Of a DNA stretch of 64,000 nucleotides, positions 1 to 9,556 are shown piece by piece; the first letter of the stretch is position 1, and each line of letters starts with the position of its first letter. The notes below the pieces were generated by a model. The model did not search any database and was not told the origin of the DNA. It saw only the letters and a list, made by a program, of their open reading frames with translations. This stretch comes from Kocuria turfanensis (GTDB lineage: Bacteria > Actinomycetota > Actinomycetes > Actinomycetales > Micrococcaceae). The position numbers and the translations under genes are program-made. The stretch spans positions 372,001 to 436,000 of the forward strand of contig NZ_CP014480.1 in assembly GCF_001580365.1 (NCBI RefSeq). Reading direction: 5' to 3'.

Positions 1-56
1 ACCACCCGCTTTGCATATGGCGCATATAGCGGCCATCAAGCCGGCTCAGATGACAC

Positions 57-209
57 CTACACATGCGGCGGTCCCGAGTCGTGGACGGAGTGGTCGCCGT
101 GGCTCATGTTGAGCCGGGCCACGTTCATGCCGGACCGGATCGCCCGGGAGAGGTTCTCGTAGGAGGAGATGGCCGGGCCGATCGTGGCCACGATCTTCGC
201 TCGTCGCAT
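57..209 (-). pseudogene. pyk: Pyruvate kinase, N-terminal fragment
   Basis: The 50-codon frame opens [16 protein letters not shown] and continues through the [16 protein letters not shown] segment, the conserved start of bacterial pyruvate kinase (phosphoenolpyruvate + ADP to pyruvate + ATP), including the substrate-loop Arg and Asn. The match ends abruptly at about residue 45, after which the frame runs into unrelated sequence and a stop. An intact enzyme is about 470-490 residues, so this is a stump. It lies 91 bp downstream of the glycerate kinase fusion on the same strand, and pyruvate kinase genes are known in glycerate/tartrate operons, so it was probably the last operon gene. The junction lies beside a short dispersed repeat (positions 9-34). 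Confidence 0.8.
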
Positions 210-300
210 AGGGGACTTCCTGTCATGGGTGATGCCTGGAGGTGGAGGCGCGGGTTCTCGGTGGTGTGTCCTGACCCGGGGGAGGTGTTCCCCCAGGGGG

Positions 301-2388
301 TCAGGAGTCCGGTTGGTGGGTGCCGAGGGCGCGGCGAATGGAGCGCCCGGCTTCCTGGAGCACGGTTGTTGCCATGGCGGGGTTCTGCGAGGTGTCCTCT
401 GTGGTGAGGTCCCCCAGGGCGATGACCGTGGACAGGCCCAGTTGGCGGGCGGCTGCTGTGTCCAAGGTGTTGCGGCCCACCACGGCCCACACCGGGGTGG
501 TGCCGGCGTGGGTGCAGACGGCGGAGATGAGCTTGCCGCCTTCGGTCTGGGCGTCGAGGCTTCCTTCACCGGTGACGAGCAGATCGCACTGGCTCACGTG
601 GGTGTCGAAGTCCAGCAGGTCCAGGAAGTAGTCGGCCCCCGAGACCAGGGATCCCCCCAGCAGCAGCAGGCCGAAGCCGATTCCGCCGGCGCTGCCGGCG
701 CCGGCGGTGTCGGCCAGGGTCTGCGCGTCGAGGCCCGGCAGGTCCTCGCAGGCCTCCACCAGTGCGTGCAGTCCTTCATCGAGTGCTGTCACGGTGTTCT
801 CGTCGGCTCCCTTCTGGGGGCCGAAGACGTGGGCGGCGCCGTGGGGTCCTCGCAGTGGATTGGTGACGTCGCTGGCGCCGATGATCTCGATGCCGCTGAG
901 ATCGACGAGGTCGTTGAGGTCGATGTGGGTGATCCGGGCCAGCTCCCCGCCGTGGGGTTCCACGGTGTGTCCCTGGGCGTCGTGGAAGCGGGCGCCCAGG
1001 GCGGCGAGCATGCCGGCGCCGCCGTCGGTGCTGGCGCTGCCGCCCAGGGCCACGACCAGACGCTGCGGGTGCAGTTGTGCTGCGGCCCGGATGGCCTCTC
1101 CGAGACCGCGGCTGGAGGCGGTGAGCGGGCGCAAGGGCCCTTGCAGGGTGCCCAGTCCGCAGGTGGAGGCCACCTCGACCACGGCGGTGGTCCCGTCGAA
1201 GGCGATCTGGGCCTGGCGCAGGTGCCCGTCGGCGTCGTGGACCTCGACCGTGGAGGCCTGGGCGCCGGCGAGGACGGCGGCCTCCACGCTGCCGTCCCCG
1301 CCGTCGGCCAGGGGCAGGACCGTGACCTGGACGGGCGCGCCGCTCTCGTCAGACTCGATGCCGGAACGGATGGCCTGGGCCACGTCGAGGGCGCTGAGGC
1401 AGCCCTTGAACTTGTCCGGTGCGATGAGGACGTGCTGGGGCCGGGACGGCCCCGGTGCGGCGCCAGGGCCGTCGTCCGGCCGTCCGTGGTGGTCTGCGGA
1501 CGTACGCGCCGGGGAGCGGAGGATGTCGTAGACCGAGGAGTCGTCGTGCCGGCCGTGGCCCTCGCGGCGGCCGCGCACGTAGAGCTGCTCGGCCGCGGCG
1601 GCCAGCGGCACGGGCTGGGCGACCGCCCGGGCCGCGTCGGTGACCAGGCCCATGTCCTTGACGAAGATGTCCAGGGCGGAGCGGACCTCGGCCGCCTCGC
1701 CCTGCAGCATCCGCGGACCGCGGTCCTCGAACATGAAGGACGTGGCGGCCCCGGTGGAGAGCACCTCCAGGCACTGGCCCGGGTCCAGGCCCATGGAGTC
1801 GGCCAGCGCCAGCGCCTCGCCGGCCACGGCGATGTGCACCCCGCACAGCAGCTGGTTGACCACCTTGAAGCGCTGCCCGTCGCCCACCCGGGGCCCGACC
1901 AGGGGCGCGTTGGCGGCCATCGCGTCCAGCAGCGGCCGGACCGCGGCCACGTCCTCCTCGGCGCCGCCGACCATCACGAGCAGCTCCCCGGTGGCGGCCC
2001 GCGCCGTCCCGCCGGACACCGGTGCGTCCACGATCCGCCGCACCCCGTGGGCCTCCAGGCCCTGGACGCAGGACTCCACGGCCTGGGGCCCGACGGTGGC
2101 CATCACGAGCAGCACCGTCTCCGGGGTGAGGGACCCGGCGATGCCGCGTTCGCCGAACAGGACGTCGTGCAGCTGGGCGCCGGTGGCGACCATGACGACG
2201 ACGACGTCCGCGCCGGCCGCCGCCTCGCGGGGATCCGGCAGCAGCGCCACGGCCTCGCCCACGTGCTCCTGGGCGCGGGGGGAGACGTCGAAGCCGCGGA
2301 CGGGGAAGCCGGCGCGGGCCAGGGTGAGGGCCATGGGGGCGCCCATGGCGCCCAGGCCCAGGAAGCCGACGGACAGGGGTGTGCTCAT
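301..2388 (-). CDS. L-threonate dehydrogenase-like / glycerate kinase fusion protein
   Basis: One 695-residue frame joins two enzymes. Residues 1-285 are a beta-hydroxyacid dehydrogenase: Rossmann motif GFLGLGAMG at 8-16, substrate loop DAPVSGGTA near 121-129, catalytic Lys in FKVVNQLL near 175, and IFVKDMG near 241. This pattern is closest to L-threonate/D-erythronate dehydrogenase (LtnD) and tartronate semialdehyde reductase. Residues 319-695 are a complete glycerate kinase of the GlxK/GarK type, starting [11 protein letters not shown] where a separate enzyme would start with Met. A 30-residue Pro/Gly/Ala linker separates them. The start overlaps the upstream kinase gene by ATGA, giving translational coupling. 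Two consecutive steps (oxidation/reduction of a sugar acid, then phosphorylation of glycerate) may be channelled. Exact substrates are not certain. Confidence 0.88.
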   Translation of the reverse strand: MSTPLSVGFLGLGAMGAPMALTLARAGFPVRGFDVSPRAQEHVGEAVALLPDPREAAAGADVVVVMVATGAQLHDVLFGERGIAGSLTPETVLLVMATVGPQAVESCVQGLEAHGVRRIVDAPVSGGTARAATGELLVMVGGAEEDVAAVRPLLDAMAANAPLVGPRVGDGQRFKVVNQLLCGVHIAVAGEALALADSMGLDPGQCLEVLSTGAATSFMFEDRGPRMLQGEAAEVRSALDIFVKDMGLVTDAARAVAQPVPLAAAAEQLYVRGRREGHGRHDDSSVYDILRSPARTSADHHGRPDDGPGAAPGPSRPQHVLIAPDKFKGCLSALDVAQAIRSGIESDESGAPVQVTVLPLADGGDGSVEAAVLAGAQASTVEVHDADGHLRQAQIAFDGTTAVVEVASTCGLGTLQGPLRPLTASSRGLGEAIRAAAQLHPQRLVVALGGSASTDGGAGMLAALGARFHDAQGHTVEPHGGELARITHIDLNDLVDLSGIEIIGASDVTNPLRGPHGAAHVFGPQKGADENTVTALDEGLHALVEACEDLPGLDAQTLADTAGAGSAGGIGFGLLLLGGSLVSGADYFLDLLDFDTHVSQCDLLVTGEGSLDAQTEGGKLISAVCTHAGTTPVWAVVGRNTLDTAAARQLGLSTVIALGDLTTEDTSQNPAMATTVLQEAGRSIRRALGTHQPDS

Positions 2389-3791
2389 GACGGGTTCTCC
2401 TGGGAATCAGAGGTGCGGGGGTCTGCGGCGGTGCGGGCGCGCTCGGCGGCGGCGTCGAGGACGTCCACGACGTCGGCGAGGGCGGACTCCCCGCCCACGT
2501 TGCCGGGGAAGACCACGTAGGGCCCGCCCTGGGTGGTGGCGGGGGCGTCGGTGGGCTGGAACAGGGAGATCTGGCCGGGGAAGAACTGGCCGGTCACGCT
2601 CGCCCGGCGGATGCCGAGGCCGCGGTGGGCGACCTCGTGGGAGGTGATCCCGCCCTTGGCCACGACCCAGGCCGGGCGGGACCGGGCCACCCCGTGCACG
2701 ACCTCCACGAGGGCGTCGGAGACGGAGCGGGCGATGGCCAGCGACTCCTCGGGGTCGTCCGTGCGCACGAGCTGACGGCTCGTCCACACCACCGCGTCGC
2801 GGCCGGCCAGGGCCTCGACGATGCGCGCGACCGCCTCGGCCACGTGACCGGGACGGGCGGCGTCGTCGAGCAGGGTGGGCACGTCCAGCTCCACCTCGAA
2901 GAGGTCCCGCCGGGCGCGCAGCTCGGCCAGCTGGCGGTTGGTCAGCCCCACGTGGGAGCCGACGGCCACGAGCCCGCGCGGCAGCCGCCCGGGGCCGACC
3001 ACGATGTCCTCGGGGTCCAGCTCGCGGGAGCCGGTGAGACCGGCCAGCGGGCGCACGAACGAGGGGCCGCAGCGGGTGACGAAGGTGCGGCCCTCGGCCT
3101 CGAGCACGGCGAGGGCGCGGGCCACCGTGTCCAGGTCGGCGTAGTCGGTGGCGTTGACCACCACCCAGGCCTGGTCCCGTGCCCGGCGGAGGATCCCCGC
3201 GACGGCCGGCGCGCCCCCGGACCGGATGTCGTCGAGACCGATGGACAGGATCGCGTCCCGCTCCAGCGCCCCGCCGGAGCGCTCCACGAGGAAGTCCTTG
3301 AGGTCGGAGGAGGAGTAGCCGAAGGTGGCGTCGGCGGCGAAGTCGGTCTCGCCCACCGGCATCGGCTTCCCCTGGAGGACCGCGTAGTGGACGTCGTCCT
3401 GGGTGTAGCGGCCGGCCTCGAGCATGGCCGGGGCGAAGAGGAACCCGTCGACCGCCACCCCGTGCCGGGCGAGCACGTCCGCCAGGGCGGTGGGCTCGGC
3501 GATGACGTGCCCCCGCAGGGTCGAGTCGCTGCGCGAGACCAGGTGGGGCAGTGGCAGGCCCTCGGCCTTCAGGCGTCCCAGCACCGCCGACACGAGCTCG
3601 GTGTTGATCGCCACGGCCTCGGCCTCGGGCTGGGCCCGGCTGTTGGTGAGCACGAAGCAGGTGCGCCCGGGGTTCCGGACGACGTCGAGGACGGGGGCGG
3701 GGTCGAGCTCGAGGACGACGTCGACGTCGTGGACGCACTGGGATCCGGTGGGGTCGTCGTCGAGCACGAGCAGGGTGCGCGGAGCGGTCAT
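2385..3791 (-). CDS. Four-carbon acid sugar kinase family protein (OtnK/DtnK-like)
   Basis: The 468-residue product begins TLLVLDDDPTGSQCVHDV, the nucleotide/substrate signature of the former DUF1537 family, and carries the SRSDSTLRGH segment and the C-terminal AKGGITSHEVAHRGLG motif typical of these kinases. Family members phosphorylate four-carbon sugar acids such as D-threonate, D-erythronate or their oxo forms in the cytoplasm. The gene overlaps the downstream dehydrogenase-glycerate kinase gene by 4 bp and follows the GntP permease by about 34 bp, so all three form one operon. No OtnC aldolase or OtnI isomerase is present in the window, so the usual tetronate route is incomplete here. 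Confidence 0.88.
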   Translation of the reverse strand: MTAPRTLLVLDDDPTGSQCVHDVDVVLELDPAPVLDVVRNPGRTCFVLTNSRAQPEAEAVAINTELVSAVLGRLKAEGLPLPHLVSRSDSTLRGHVIAEPTALADVLARHGVAVDGFLFAPAMLEAGRYTQDDVHYAVLQGKPMPVGETDFAADATFGYSSSDLKDFLVERSGGALERDAILSIGLDDIRSGGAPAVAGILRRARDQAWVVVNATDYADLDTVARALAVLEAEGRTFVTRCGPSFVRPLAGLTGSRELDPEDIVVGPGRLPRGLVAVGSHVGLTNRQLAELRARRDLFEVELDVPTLLDDAARPGHVAEAVARIVEALAGRDAVVWTSRQLVRTDDPEESLAIARSVSDALVEVVHGVARSRPAWVVAKGGITSHEVAHRGLGIRRASVTGQFFPGQISLFQPTDAPATTQGGPYVVFPGNVGGESALADVVDVLDAAAERARTAADPRTSDSQENPS

Positions 3792-3825
3792 GCGAGGATC
3801 TCCGTTCGGCGGGACATCGGGACGG

Positions 3826-5187
3826 TCAGGACAGGACGAGCCACAGGACGGACACCACCAGGAACCCGACCACGGACGTGGCCGTGCACAGCACACTGTA
3901 GGTCCGCAGGGCGGTTCCGACCGGGACCTGGAAGTAGCGGCTCCAGACCCAGAAGAGGGAGTCGTTGACGTGGCTCAGGGCCATGGAGCCCACGCCGATG
4001 GACAGCGCGAGCATGGCCATCTGGACGGGGGAGAGGCTCTGTGCCGCGGCCAGGGGCGCGATCAGCGGGGCCGTGGTGAGGATCGCGACGGTCGCCGAGC
4101 CCTGCGCGGCCCGGATGAGGGCGGCCATGACGTAGGCCAGCAGGATGATGGGCAGACCGGTCCCGCCGAGGACGTCGGCGACGGCCTGGGAGACGCCGGT
4201 CTCGCGCAGCACGTGGCCGAACATGCCGCCGGCACCGGTGATGAGGATGACCGCGGCCACCGGTGGGAGCGCGGAGTTGATGACGTGCTCGGTCTCCTCG
4301 CGGCCCCAGCCCCGGCGGTAGCCCAGCAGGATGGAGGCGAGGATGACGCCGATGAGCAGCGCCATCGGAGACGCCCCCACCATGGAGAGCAGGACCCGGA
4401 CCCCGTTGTCCTCGGGCAGCACCAGCGCGCTGGTCGTCTGGAGCATGATCAGCACCAGGGGCACCGCGATCATCGCCACCACAAGTCCCGTGCTGGGCGC
4501 CTTGGTCTGGACGACGCCGGTGTGCCCGGTGCCCCCCACGTTCAGCATCGGGTTGTCGTCCGTGATGTCCACGTGGGCGGTACGGGACAGGCGCATGGCC
4601 AGCCAATGGCCGAACAGCCACATCGGGATCGCCGGGATGAAGGCCAGCAGCAGCACCAGGCCGATGTCGGCGCCCAGCAGCTCGGAGCCGCCCACGATGC
4701 CCGGGTGCGGCGGAACGATGACGTGCACGGTCAGCATGGCGATCACGATGGGCAGGGCGTAGGCGAGCATGTTGCCGCCCAGCCGGCGGGCCACGCCGAA
4801 GACGATCGGAATCAGCACGATCAGTCCCACGTCCACGAACACCGGGATGCCGAAGATGAAGCCGGTCGCGCCCAGGGCGAACGGGGCGCGCTTCTCCCCG
4901 AACTTCTCGAGCAGCCAGCGGGACAGGACGTCGGCGCCGCCGGAGACCTCGATGATCCGGCCCAGCATCGCACCCAGGGTCACGATGAGCGCGACGCTGC
5001 CCAGCGTGTTGCCCATGCCTGTGCTCAGCGTGGGCACGACCTCCCCGAGCGGAATGCCCCCGGCCAGCGCCAGGGCGGCAGCGGTGATCAGCAGAGCCAG
5101 AAAGGGATGGACCTTCCCTTTGATGATCAGACCGAGAATGACCACGACAGCGGCCAGTCCCAGCAGGACAAGAGTAGTAGTGGTCAT
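3826..5187 (-). CDS. GntP-family gluconate/sugar-acid:H+ symporter
   Basis: The 453-residue protein is almost entirely hydrophobic with about 12-14 membrane segments. It carries GntP-family landmarks, including FGIPVFVDVGLIVLIPIV, HVIVPPHPG and the C-terminal SHVNDSLFWVW segment. GntP carriers import gluconate, threonate and related sugar acids with protons. The start at 5187 is chosen because an AGG-containing ribosome site precedes it and the upstream in-frame codons cover the operator. It is first in the operon with the sugar acid kinase and the dehydrogenase-glycerate kinase fusion, so it probably imports their substrate. The regulator at 5487 is transcribed divergently. Confidence 0.9.
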   Translation of the reverse strand: MTTTTLVLLGLAAVVVILGLIIKGKVHPFLALLITAAALALAGGIPLGEVVPTLSTGMGNTLGSVALIVTLGAMLGRIIEVSGGADVLSRWLLEKFGEKRAPFALGATGFIFGIPVFVDVGLIVLIPIVFGVARRLGGNMLAYALPIVIAMLTVHVIVPPHPGIVGGSELLGADIGLVLLLAFIPAIPMWLFGHWLAMRLSRTAHVDITDDNPMLNVGGTGHTGVVQTKAPSTGLVVAMIAVPLVLIMLQTTSALVLPEDNGVRVLLSMVGASPMALLIGVILASILLGYRRGWGREETEHVINSALPPVAAVILITGAGGMFGHVLRETGVSQAVADVLGGTGLPIILLAYVMAALIRAAQGSATVAILTTAPLIAPLAAAQSLSPVQMAMLALSIGVGSMALSHVNDSLFWVWSRYFQVPVGTALRTYSVLCTATSVVGFLVVSVLWLVLS

Positions 5188-5224
5188 GAAAACCTCGTCA
5201 TCATCCAGGGCTGACGCCCACCCG

Positions 5225-5243
5225 TAAGATGTAAGACATCTTA
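5225..5243. promoter_or_regulatory. Probable GntR operator, perfect inverted repeat
   Basis: Perfect 8-bp arms TAAGATGT and ACATCTTA are separated by AAG. The site lies about 38 bp upstream of the permease start, where it would block that promoter. Arm length and 3-bp spacing fit FadR-type GntR dimers. The regulator gene is adjacent and divergent. Confidence 0.65.
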
Positions 5244-5381
5244 TGTGCACTGGATCACAGCGTCAACGACGCGGCGCCCTCATCGCAGCGTCGTGAAAAC
5301 CGACGTCGATCTGCGGGGCTCCGCGGGAACTCAAGCGCCCAGCACTACGTGGCACGCCACAGAAAGTTCGGGAGTAGACCC

Positions 5382-5400
5382 TGATAGGTCGGACATCTCA
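5382..5400. promoter_or_regulatory. Second, imperfect copy of the operator before the GntR gene
   Basis: TGATAGGT-CGG-ACATCTCA has the same 8-3-8 geometry as the site at 5225-5243 and keeps the ACATCT half. It lies about 87 bp upstream of the regulator start and just upstream of an AT-rich TTGATAGAAT tract that may be its -10 region. Autoregulation is inferred. Confidence 0.5.
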
Positions 5401-5486
5401 TGTGGTTGGTTGATAGAATCTCTTCTCAGTAGCGAGGCACGCATAGGGCCCGCCGTCAGCCGTTGACCGCCTCGAGAAGGAGTGCC

Positions 5487-6206
5487 ATGACACGACCGTC
5501 GCTGGTCGACCAGGTCGCCGATGCGCTCCTTGACCGGATCATCGCGGGAGACTTCCCGCCGGGGTCGGTCGTTCCTGGCGAGGTCGACCTCGGCTTGGAG
5601 CACCAGGTCAGCCGCATGACGGTGCGGGAGGCGATCAAGACCCTGGGGGCCCAGGGCATCCTGCGCGTGGAGCGCGGGCGCGGCACGTTCGTGAACCCCG
5701 TGTCCCGGTGGGCGTCGTTGCACGCGGTCATCCGGGCGGTCTCCGAGGGACATGACGACGCGGCGGCCGCCGTGCAGCTGATCGAGCTGCGCCGCTTCCT
5801 GGAGACCGGCGCCTGCGAGCTGGCCGCCGGGCGGCTCTCCGCCGAGGAGCTGGACGGGCTGGCCCGGGACGCCGACGCCATGGAGGACGCCCACCGCACC
5901 CAGGACGTGGCGGCCTTCGTGACCGCCGACCTGCACTTTCACGACCGGATCCTGCTGGCCTCGGGCAACGTGTTCATCCCGGTCCTGTTCGAGCCGCTGC
6001 AGCAGGTACTCGAAGTGCGGCGCGTCCAGACCTGCCGGGTGCCGGAGATCCAGGCCCACGCCATCGCCGAGCACCGCAAGATCATCTCCGCCCTCGCCTC
6101 GGCCGATCCCGTCCGAGCCCGGCAGGCCATGGACGAGCACATGCAGCAGACCCTTGCTGATCTGAAGACCTACGTGCTGCAGAACCGATCCTCGGCCGAC
6201 CGCTAA
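5487..6206 (+). CDS. GntR/FadR-family transcriptional regulator
   Basis: The 239-residue protein has an N-terminal winged helix (residues about 5-70, with [17 protein letters not shown] as helix-turn-helix and RGRGTFV as wing) and an FCD-type all-helical effector domain (about 90-225) with metal-ligand-like residues in DLHFHDRI and AEHRKI. FCD regulators bind organic acids and usually repress neighbouring catabolic operons. The ATG at 5487 is preceded by GAAGGAG at 5-nt spacing; an in-frame ATG at 5463 lacks this. Divergence from the sugar-acid operon and the two shared inverted repeats make that operon its probable target, induced by the imported acid or an intermediate. Confidence 0.9.
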   Translation: MTRPSLVDQVADALLDRIIAGDFPPGSVVPGEVDLGLEHQVSRMTVREAIKTLGAQGILRVERGRGTFVNPVSRWASLHAVIRAVSEGHDDAAAAVQLIELRRFLETGACELAAGRLSAEELDGLARDADAMEDAHRTQDVAAFVTADLHFHDRILLASGNVFIPVLFEPLQQVLEVRRVQTCRVPEIQAHAIAEHRKIISALASADPVRARQAMDEHMQQTLADLKTYVLQNRSSADR

Positions 6207-6535
6207 AAAAGACTGCCCCGGGTTCACCTGACTTCTTGGTCTACCTCATTGCACAAGGGGTTCCTCGGCGGGCGTCTGGGCAGGCCCGTGGTCCGGGGTG
6301 TCGTCGTTGGCCCCGGTTCGTCGCTGTGGCCGCAGGTGTCGCCCGTCACTGCGTATCCGGGCCGGTCAGCGTACAGTTGAGTCCAGTTGTTGAAGTTTCG
6401 TTTTTCGCATTGCAAGCAGTTCGCCCGGACATCGGGCGCAGCGGTTTTTCTGAGAAGACGTTTTGGCAGGCATCGCAACGCCCGAGCACCCCGATCGCCG
6501 GGGACGCTCCGTTTCTTCAGAAAGACAGGTTCCCC
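6207..6535 (+). promoter_or_regulatory. Long leader of the cold-shock gene
   Basis: No protein is recognisable in this 329-bp stretch. The last 150 bp before the cold-shock start are richer in T than the surroundings, with a run GTTTCGTTTTTCGCATTGC near 6397 and GGTTTTTCTGAG near 6443. Long structured 5' leaders are usual for cspA-type genes, where they control mRNA stability and translation at low temperature. The promoter position is not clear. A copy of the dispersed TTGCA-GGGGTTCCT motif lies at 6248-6265. Confidence 0.45.
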
Positions 6536-6742
6536 ATGACTACTGGCACCGTGAAGTGGTTCAACGCCGACAAGGGCTTCGGCTTCATCACCCCCGAGGA
6601 CGGCTCCAAGGACGTGTTCGCGCACTTCTCCGCGATCAACTCCAGCGGGTACCGCTCCCTGGAGGAGAACCAGCGCGTGGAGTTCGAGACCCAGGACGGA
6701 CCCAAGGGCCCCCAGGCCGCGAACATCTCCGTCATTGCGTGA
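6536..6742 (+). CDS. Cold-shock protein, CspA family
   Basis: A 68-residue single cold-shock domain, the normal family length. It starts [18 protein letters not shown], containing RNP1 (KGFGFI), followed by RNP2 (VFAHF), the residues that stack on single-stranded RNA or DNA. Such proteins act as cytoplasmic RNA chaperones. The gene stands alone with a long leader and ends before a strong hairpin at 6803-6842. Confidence 0.95.
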   Translation: MTTGTVKWFNADKGFGFITPEDGSKDVFAHFSAINSSGYRSLEENQRVEFETQDGPKGPQAANISVIA

Positions 6743-6802
6743 GCTCCCACTGATTTCCTGACGGGATCTCCGTCCCCGGCCTAACCGGGCCGTGACGTCA
6801 CC

Positions 6803-6842
6803 GCAAGAAGCGCTCCCGGGTCCGCCCGGGGGCGCTTCTTGC
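6803..6842. terminator. Strong hairpin terminator after the cold-shock gene
   Basis: Arms GCAAGAAGCGC and GCGCTTCTTGC, extended by CCGGG/CCCGG, enclose a 4-nt loop. The long stem without a U-run is typical of high-GC actinobacteria. It would terminate the cold-shock transcript from the left and could also act on minus-strand transcription from the right. Confidence 0.75.
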
Positions 6843-7108
6843 ATCCCTGCCTCGAGTCCTTGCCCGCAGTACCAGCCTTTTCGGCACCACGCACCGCGGT
6901 ACGTGGTCCTCCCCGGCAGGTGATCACCGGCGATGGGGCCAGGCCACCGCACCGGCGCACCGTGTCTGCCCGGTCTGGCTGATGAGGGTCCCGGTGCCGT
7001 CTGCTGCCATCACTGGTCCAGGCACGCCGGCTGACGTGTCTGGAAGAGCGTGGCACGAGCCGATGCGTTGTCGCGATGGGGACAATTGTCGATTCGCGGC
7101 TGCGAGGC

Positions 7109-8098
7109 CTACGGCCGCGCAGCGCGGATGAGTTCACGGGCCGCGACGGTGTCCCGGTGGTCCCGTAGGCACCGCTCGTGCTCGTCGACGTGCGCGACCA
7201 CGCGTGCGGCCTGGTCGACCAGCCCCCACTGCGCGAACAGCCGCGCATACGTCGGCCGATGGTTCGGCACCGGCACCCTGGTCGGGTCGCCGCCTACCCA
7301 GGCGGCGAGCTCAGCGCGGCCGCGCGTCACGTTCAACACGGGCAGCACCTCGTCGTGGAGTACCCGGGTCAGCGCGTCGACGGTCGGGGTGACCCAGTGG
7401 TAGGCGGGCTGGCCGCAGTGGGCCGGCGCCACGCGGTCGGGCCTGGAGGGGATGTCCCGGCCGAAGCCGGGCACGTGCGTGCCGGACATCACCCAGACGA
7501 GCCCGGCGTAGCTGGTGCCGTCACCGGAGGTGCCTACCCCGGGGGTGACCGCGATCGACTGGACGAAGCCGTTGCTGCCTTCGCGGTAGAAGTACCGCGG
7601 TCCGGTCGGGGTGTTCGCGAACCCGGCCTGCTCGAGCAGCGGCCGTACCGCGGTCGCCAGCTGGTCGACCGCCTCGGTCGAGAGCACATCGGTGGATGCC
7701 GGATCCCGGGGGGATCGGTTCACCTCGACGACCGCGCGGATCACCGCCGCCTTCACGTCGTCAATCGCCAGCCTCGTGCGCAGGTAGACCACCTCCCGAT
7801 CCTCGGCCAGGATCGCCTTGACGCCCGGCTGGTCGGCCAACGCCTGGTCCAGGCCGTCGTCGTACGGGTCGCAGTAGCAGCCGATCTCGTCGTCGAACCA
7901 GACCACCGTGTTGAAGCCGTCGATGTCGTCGGAATCGTGCACATCGACCCACTCCGGCAGCTCCTCGACCCTCGGCACGACGTCCGGGTGCCGCGCGACC
8001 AGCGGCCCGCCGGCGGCGGCTGCGTCGATCGCCGCAGCGACCGGGTCGCTCGAGGTGACCGGTCGTCGGCCACCCTTCTTGCTTCCACGCCAACGCAT
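7109..8098 (-). CDS. Hypothetical protein
   Basis: A 329-residue soluble protein starting MRWRGSKKGGRR (ATG at 8098; an in-frame ATG at 8122 is possible). No signal peptide or membrane segment is visible. The N-terminal third is acidic (VDVHDSDDIDGFNTVVWFDDEIGCYCDPYDDG), with a region VLSTEAVDQLATAVRPLLEQAGF and an aromatic FYREGSNGFVQSI segment in the middle that resembles phage- or toxin-associated DUF4304-like proteins, but this was not confirmed. Codon usage is clean. It has no operon partner: the terminator is on one side and the IS21 element is 280 bp away on the other. The stretch 8099-8379 holds nothing recognisable. Confidence 0.7.
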   Translation of the reverse strand: MRWRGSKKGGRRPVTSSDPVAAAIDAAAAGGPLVARHPDVVPRVEELPEWVDVHDSDDIDGFNTVVWFDDEIGCYCDPYDDGLDQALADQPGVKAILAEDREVVYLRTRLAIDDVKAAVIRAVVEVNRSPRDPASTDVLSTEAVDQLATAVRPLLEQAGFANTPTGPRYFYREGSNGFVQSIAVTPGVGTSGDGTSYAGLVWVMSGTHVPGFGRDIPSRPDRVAPAHCGQPAYHWVTPTVDALTRVLHDEVLPVLNVTRGRAELAAWVGGDPTRVPVPNHRPTYARLFAQWGLVDQAARVVAHVDEHERCLRDHRDTVAARELIRAARP

Positions 8099-8438
8099 CG
8101 TTCGCCCTCGCCTCCGCATCACGTCCGGTCCTGGTGAAGTACTTGATGGTTGCCTACGCCGTCGTGATCCGCAGCAGCTAGACCCGGAGCCCGTCGCCGT
8201 CGCTGTTCCGCTCGGGGCTCACCCATGCTGCCGGCCCTCCTCGCAGTGTGTTCGACATGGTTCGGAATTGCGTCCTCGGGATACCTGTACACAGTGATGC
8301 TGTCACGACCTAACTTGCGGTCGGGTGTTGCGACCCTGACGAGAAACCACCCCGTCGCCACTGCGTCCCCTTCTGTCAACGACGGTCGAAAAGTGAGCAG
8401 TAGCGACGGCCCAAAAGTGAGCAGTGGATGTCGCTAGT

Positions 8439-9556
8439 TGTTGTGGGGCATGAGGTTCTTGCCACGGGTGTGCCGGTGAGATGAGGAACGGGCTCCTCGC
8501 CACAGGATGGAAGTTCCTACACCGTCCGTCCGCAGCAAGAGAGCCCGTTCATGCCCCACGTTAACGCACCCCTGACCCCGACCGGCCGGCTGCGCATGGT
8601 CCTGCGCCACCTCGACGACGGGATCCCCAAGGCCCACGTGGCCACCGAGTTCCGCGTCAGCCGACCCACGGTGGCCACGTGGGTGGCCCGCTACCTCGAA
8701 TCCGGCGAAGCTGGGTTGGCCGACCGGCCCTCGACTCCCCGGCGCAGCCCTCAGCGCACCCCGGCGGCCGTCGTGGAGCTCATCGAGTCCCTCCGGCGAG
8801 ACCGGAAATGGTCCGCCCGACGCATCCACCGCCACCTGCTCGGTCTCGGCCATGAAATGCACCTGCGCACGGTCGGTCGCTGGCTGGCCCGCCTGGGCAT
8901 CTCCCGGCTGCGCGACCTCACCCCGGCGGGGGACGACCTGCGACGCCCACCCCAGCGGATCCGTGCCGCCTGGCCCGGGCACATGGTCCACCTGGATGTG
9001 AAGAAGGTCGGGCGGATCCCCGACGGCGGCGGCTGGCGCGCCCACGGCCGCGGCAGTACGGCGGCGAAGGCGGCCAAGCGCGGACCCGGGGCGAAGGTCG
9101 GCTACACCTACCTGCACTCGGCCGTGGACGGCTTCTCGAGGCTGGCCTACACCGAGGCCCTGGCCGACGAGAAGGCGGTGACGACGATCGGGTTCTTCTG
9201 CCGGGCAAGAGCCTTCTTCTCCGCCCACGGGATCCAGAGGATCCACCGAGTCGTCACGGACAACGGCGCCAACTACAAGGCCCGCGACTTCACCCGGTGC
9301 GTGGAGGCCCTCGCCGGCCGGCACCAGCGCATCAAGCCCTATACGCCCCGGCACAACGGCAAGGTCGAGCGGTACAACCGACTGCTGGCCGACGAGGTCC
9401 TCTACGCCCGCCCCTATTCCAGTGAGCAGGACCGCCGGGACGCGATCGGGGTCTGGGTGAACCACTTCAACTACCATCGGCCCCACACCGCCTGCGGCGA
9501 TCAGCCCCCGGCCTCACGCACCCCGGCCCGAGTCAATAACGTCACGCCCTCTTACA
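8439..9556 (+). mobile_element. IS481-family element, 1118 bp, inserted at GCTAGT
   Basis: Left end TGTTGTGGGGCATGAGG and right end (read inward) TGTAAGAGGGCGTGACG are imperfect inverted repeats, about 17 of 25 identical. Both flanks are GCTAGT (8433-8438 and 9557-9562), a 6-bp target duplication matching the NCTAGN target known for IS481. The insertion point is at the istB stop codon, so istB keeps its full frame. Confidence 0.9.

Noticed and set aside
169..2520. Long plus-strand open frame opposite the dehydrogenase-glycerate kinase gene
   Set aside because: It is the antisense shadow of the real minus-strand genes: composition Gly/Val/Gln/His-rich, no domain, no ribosome site.
3424..5214. 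Long plus-strand open frame opposite the GntP permease
   Set aside because: Antisense shadow caused by high GC3 of the permease gene; His/Asp/Gln-rich low-complexity product without homology.
6236..6742. Longer cold-shock protein starting at 6236
   Set aside because: The ATG at 6536 gives exactly the conserved 68-residue family protein; the upstream part is the leader.
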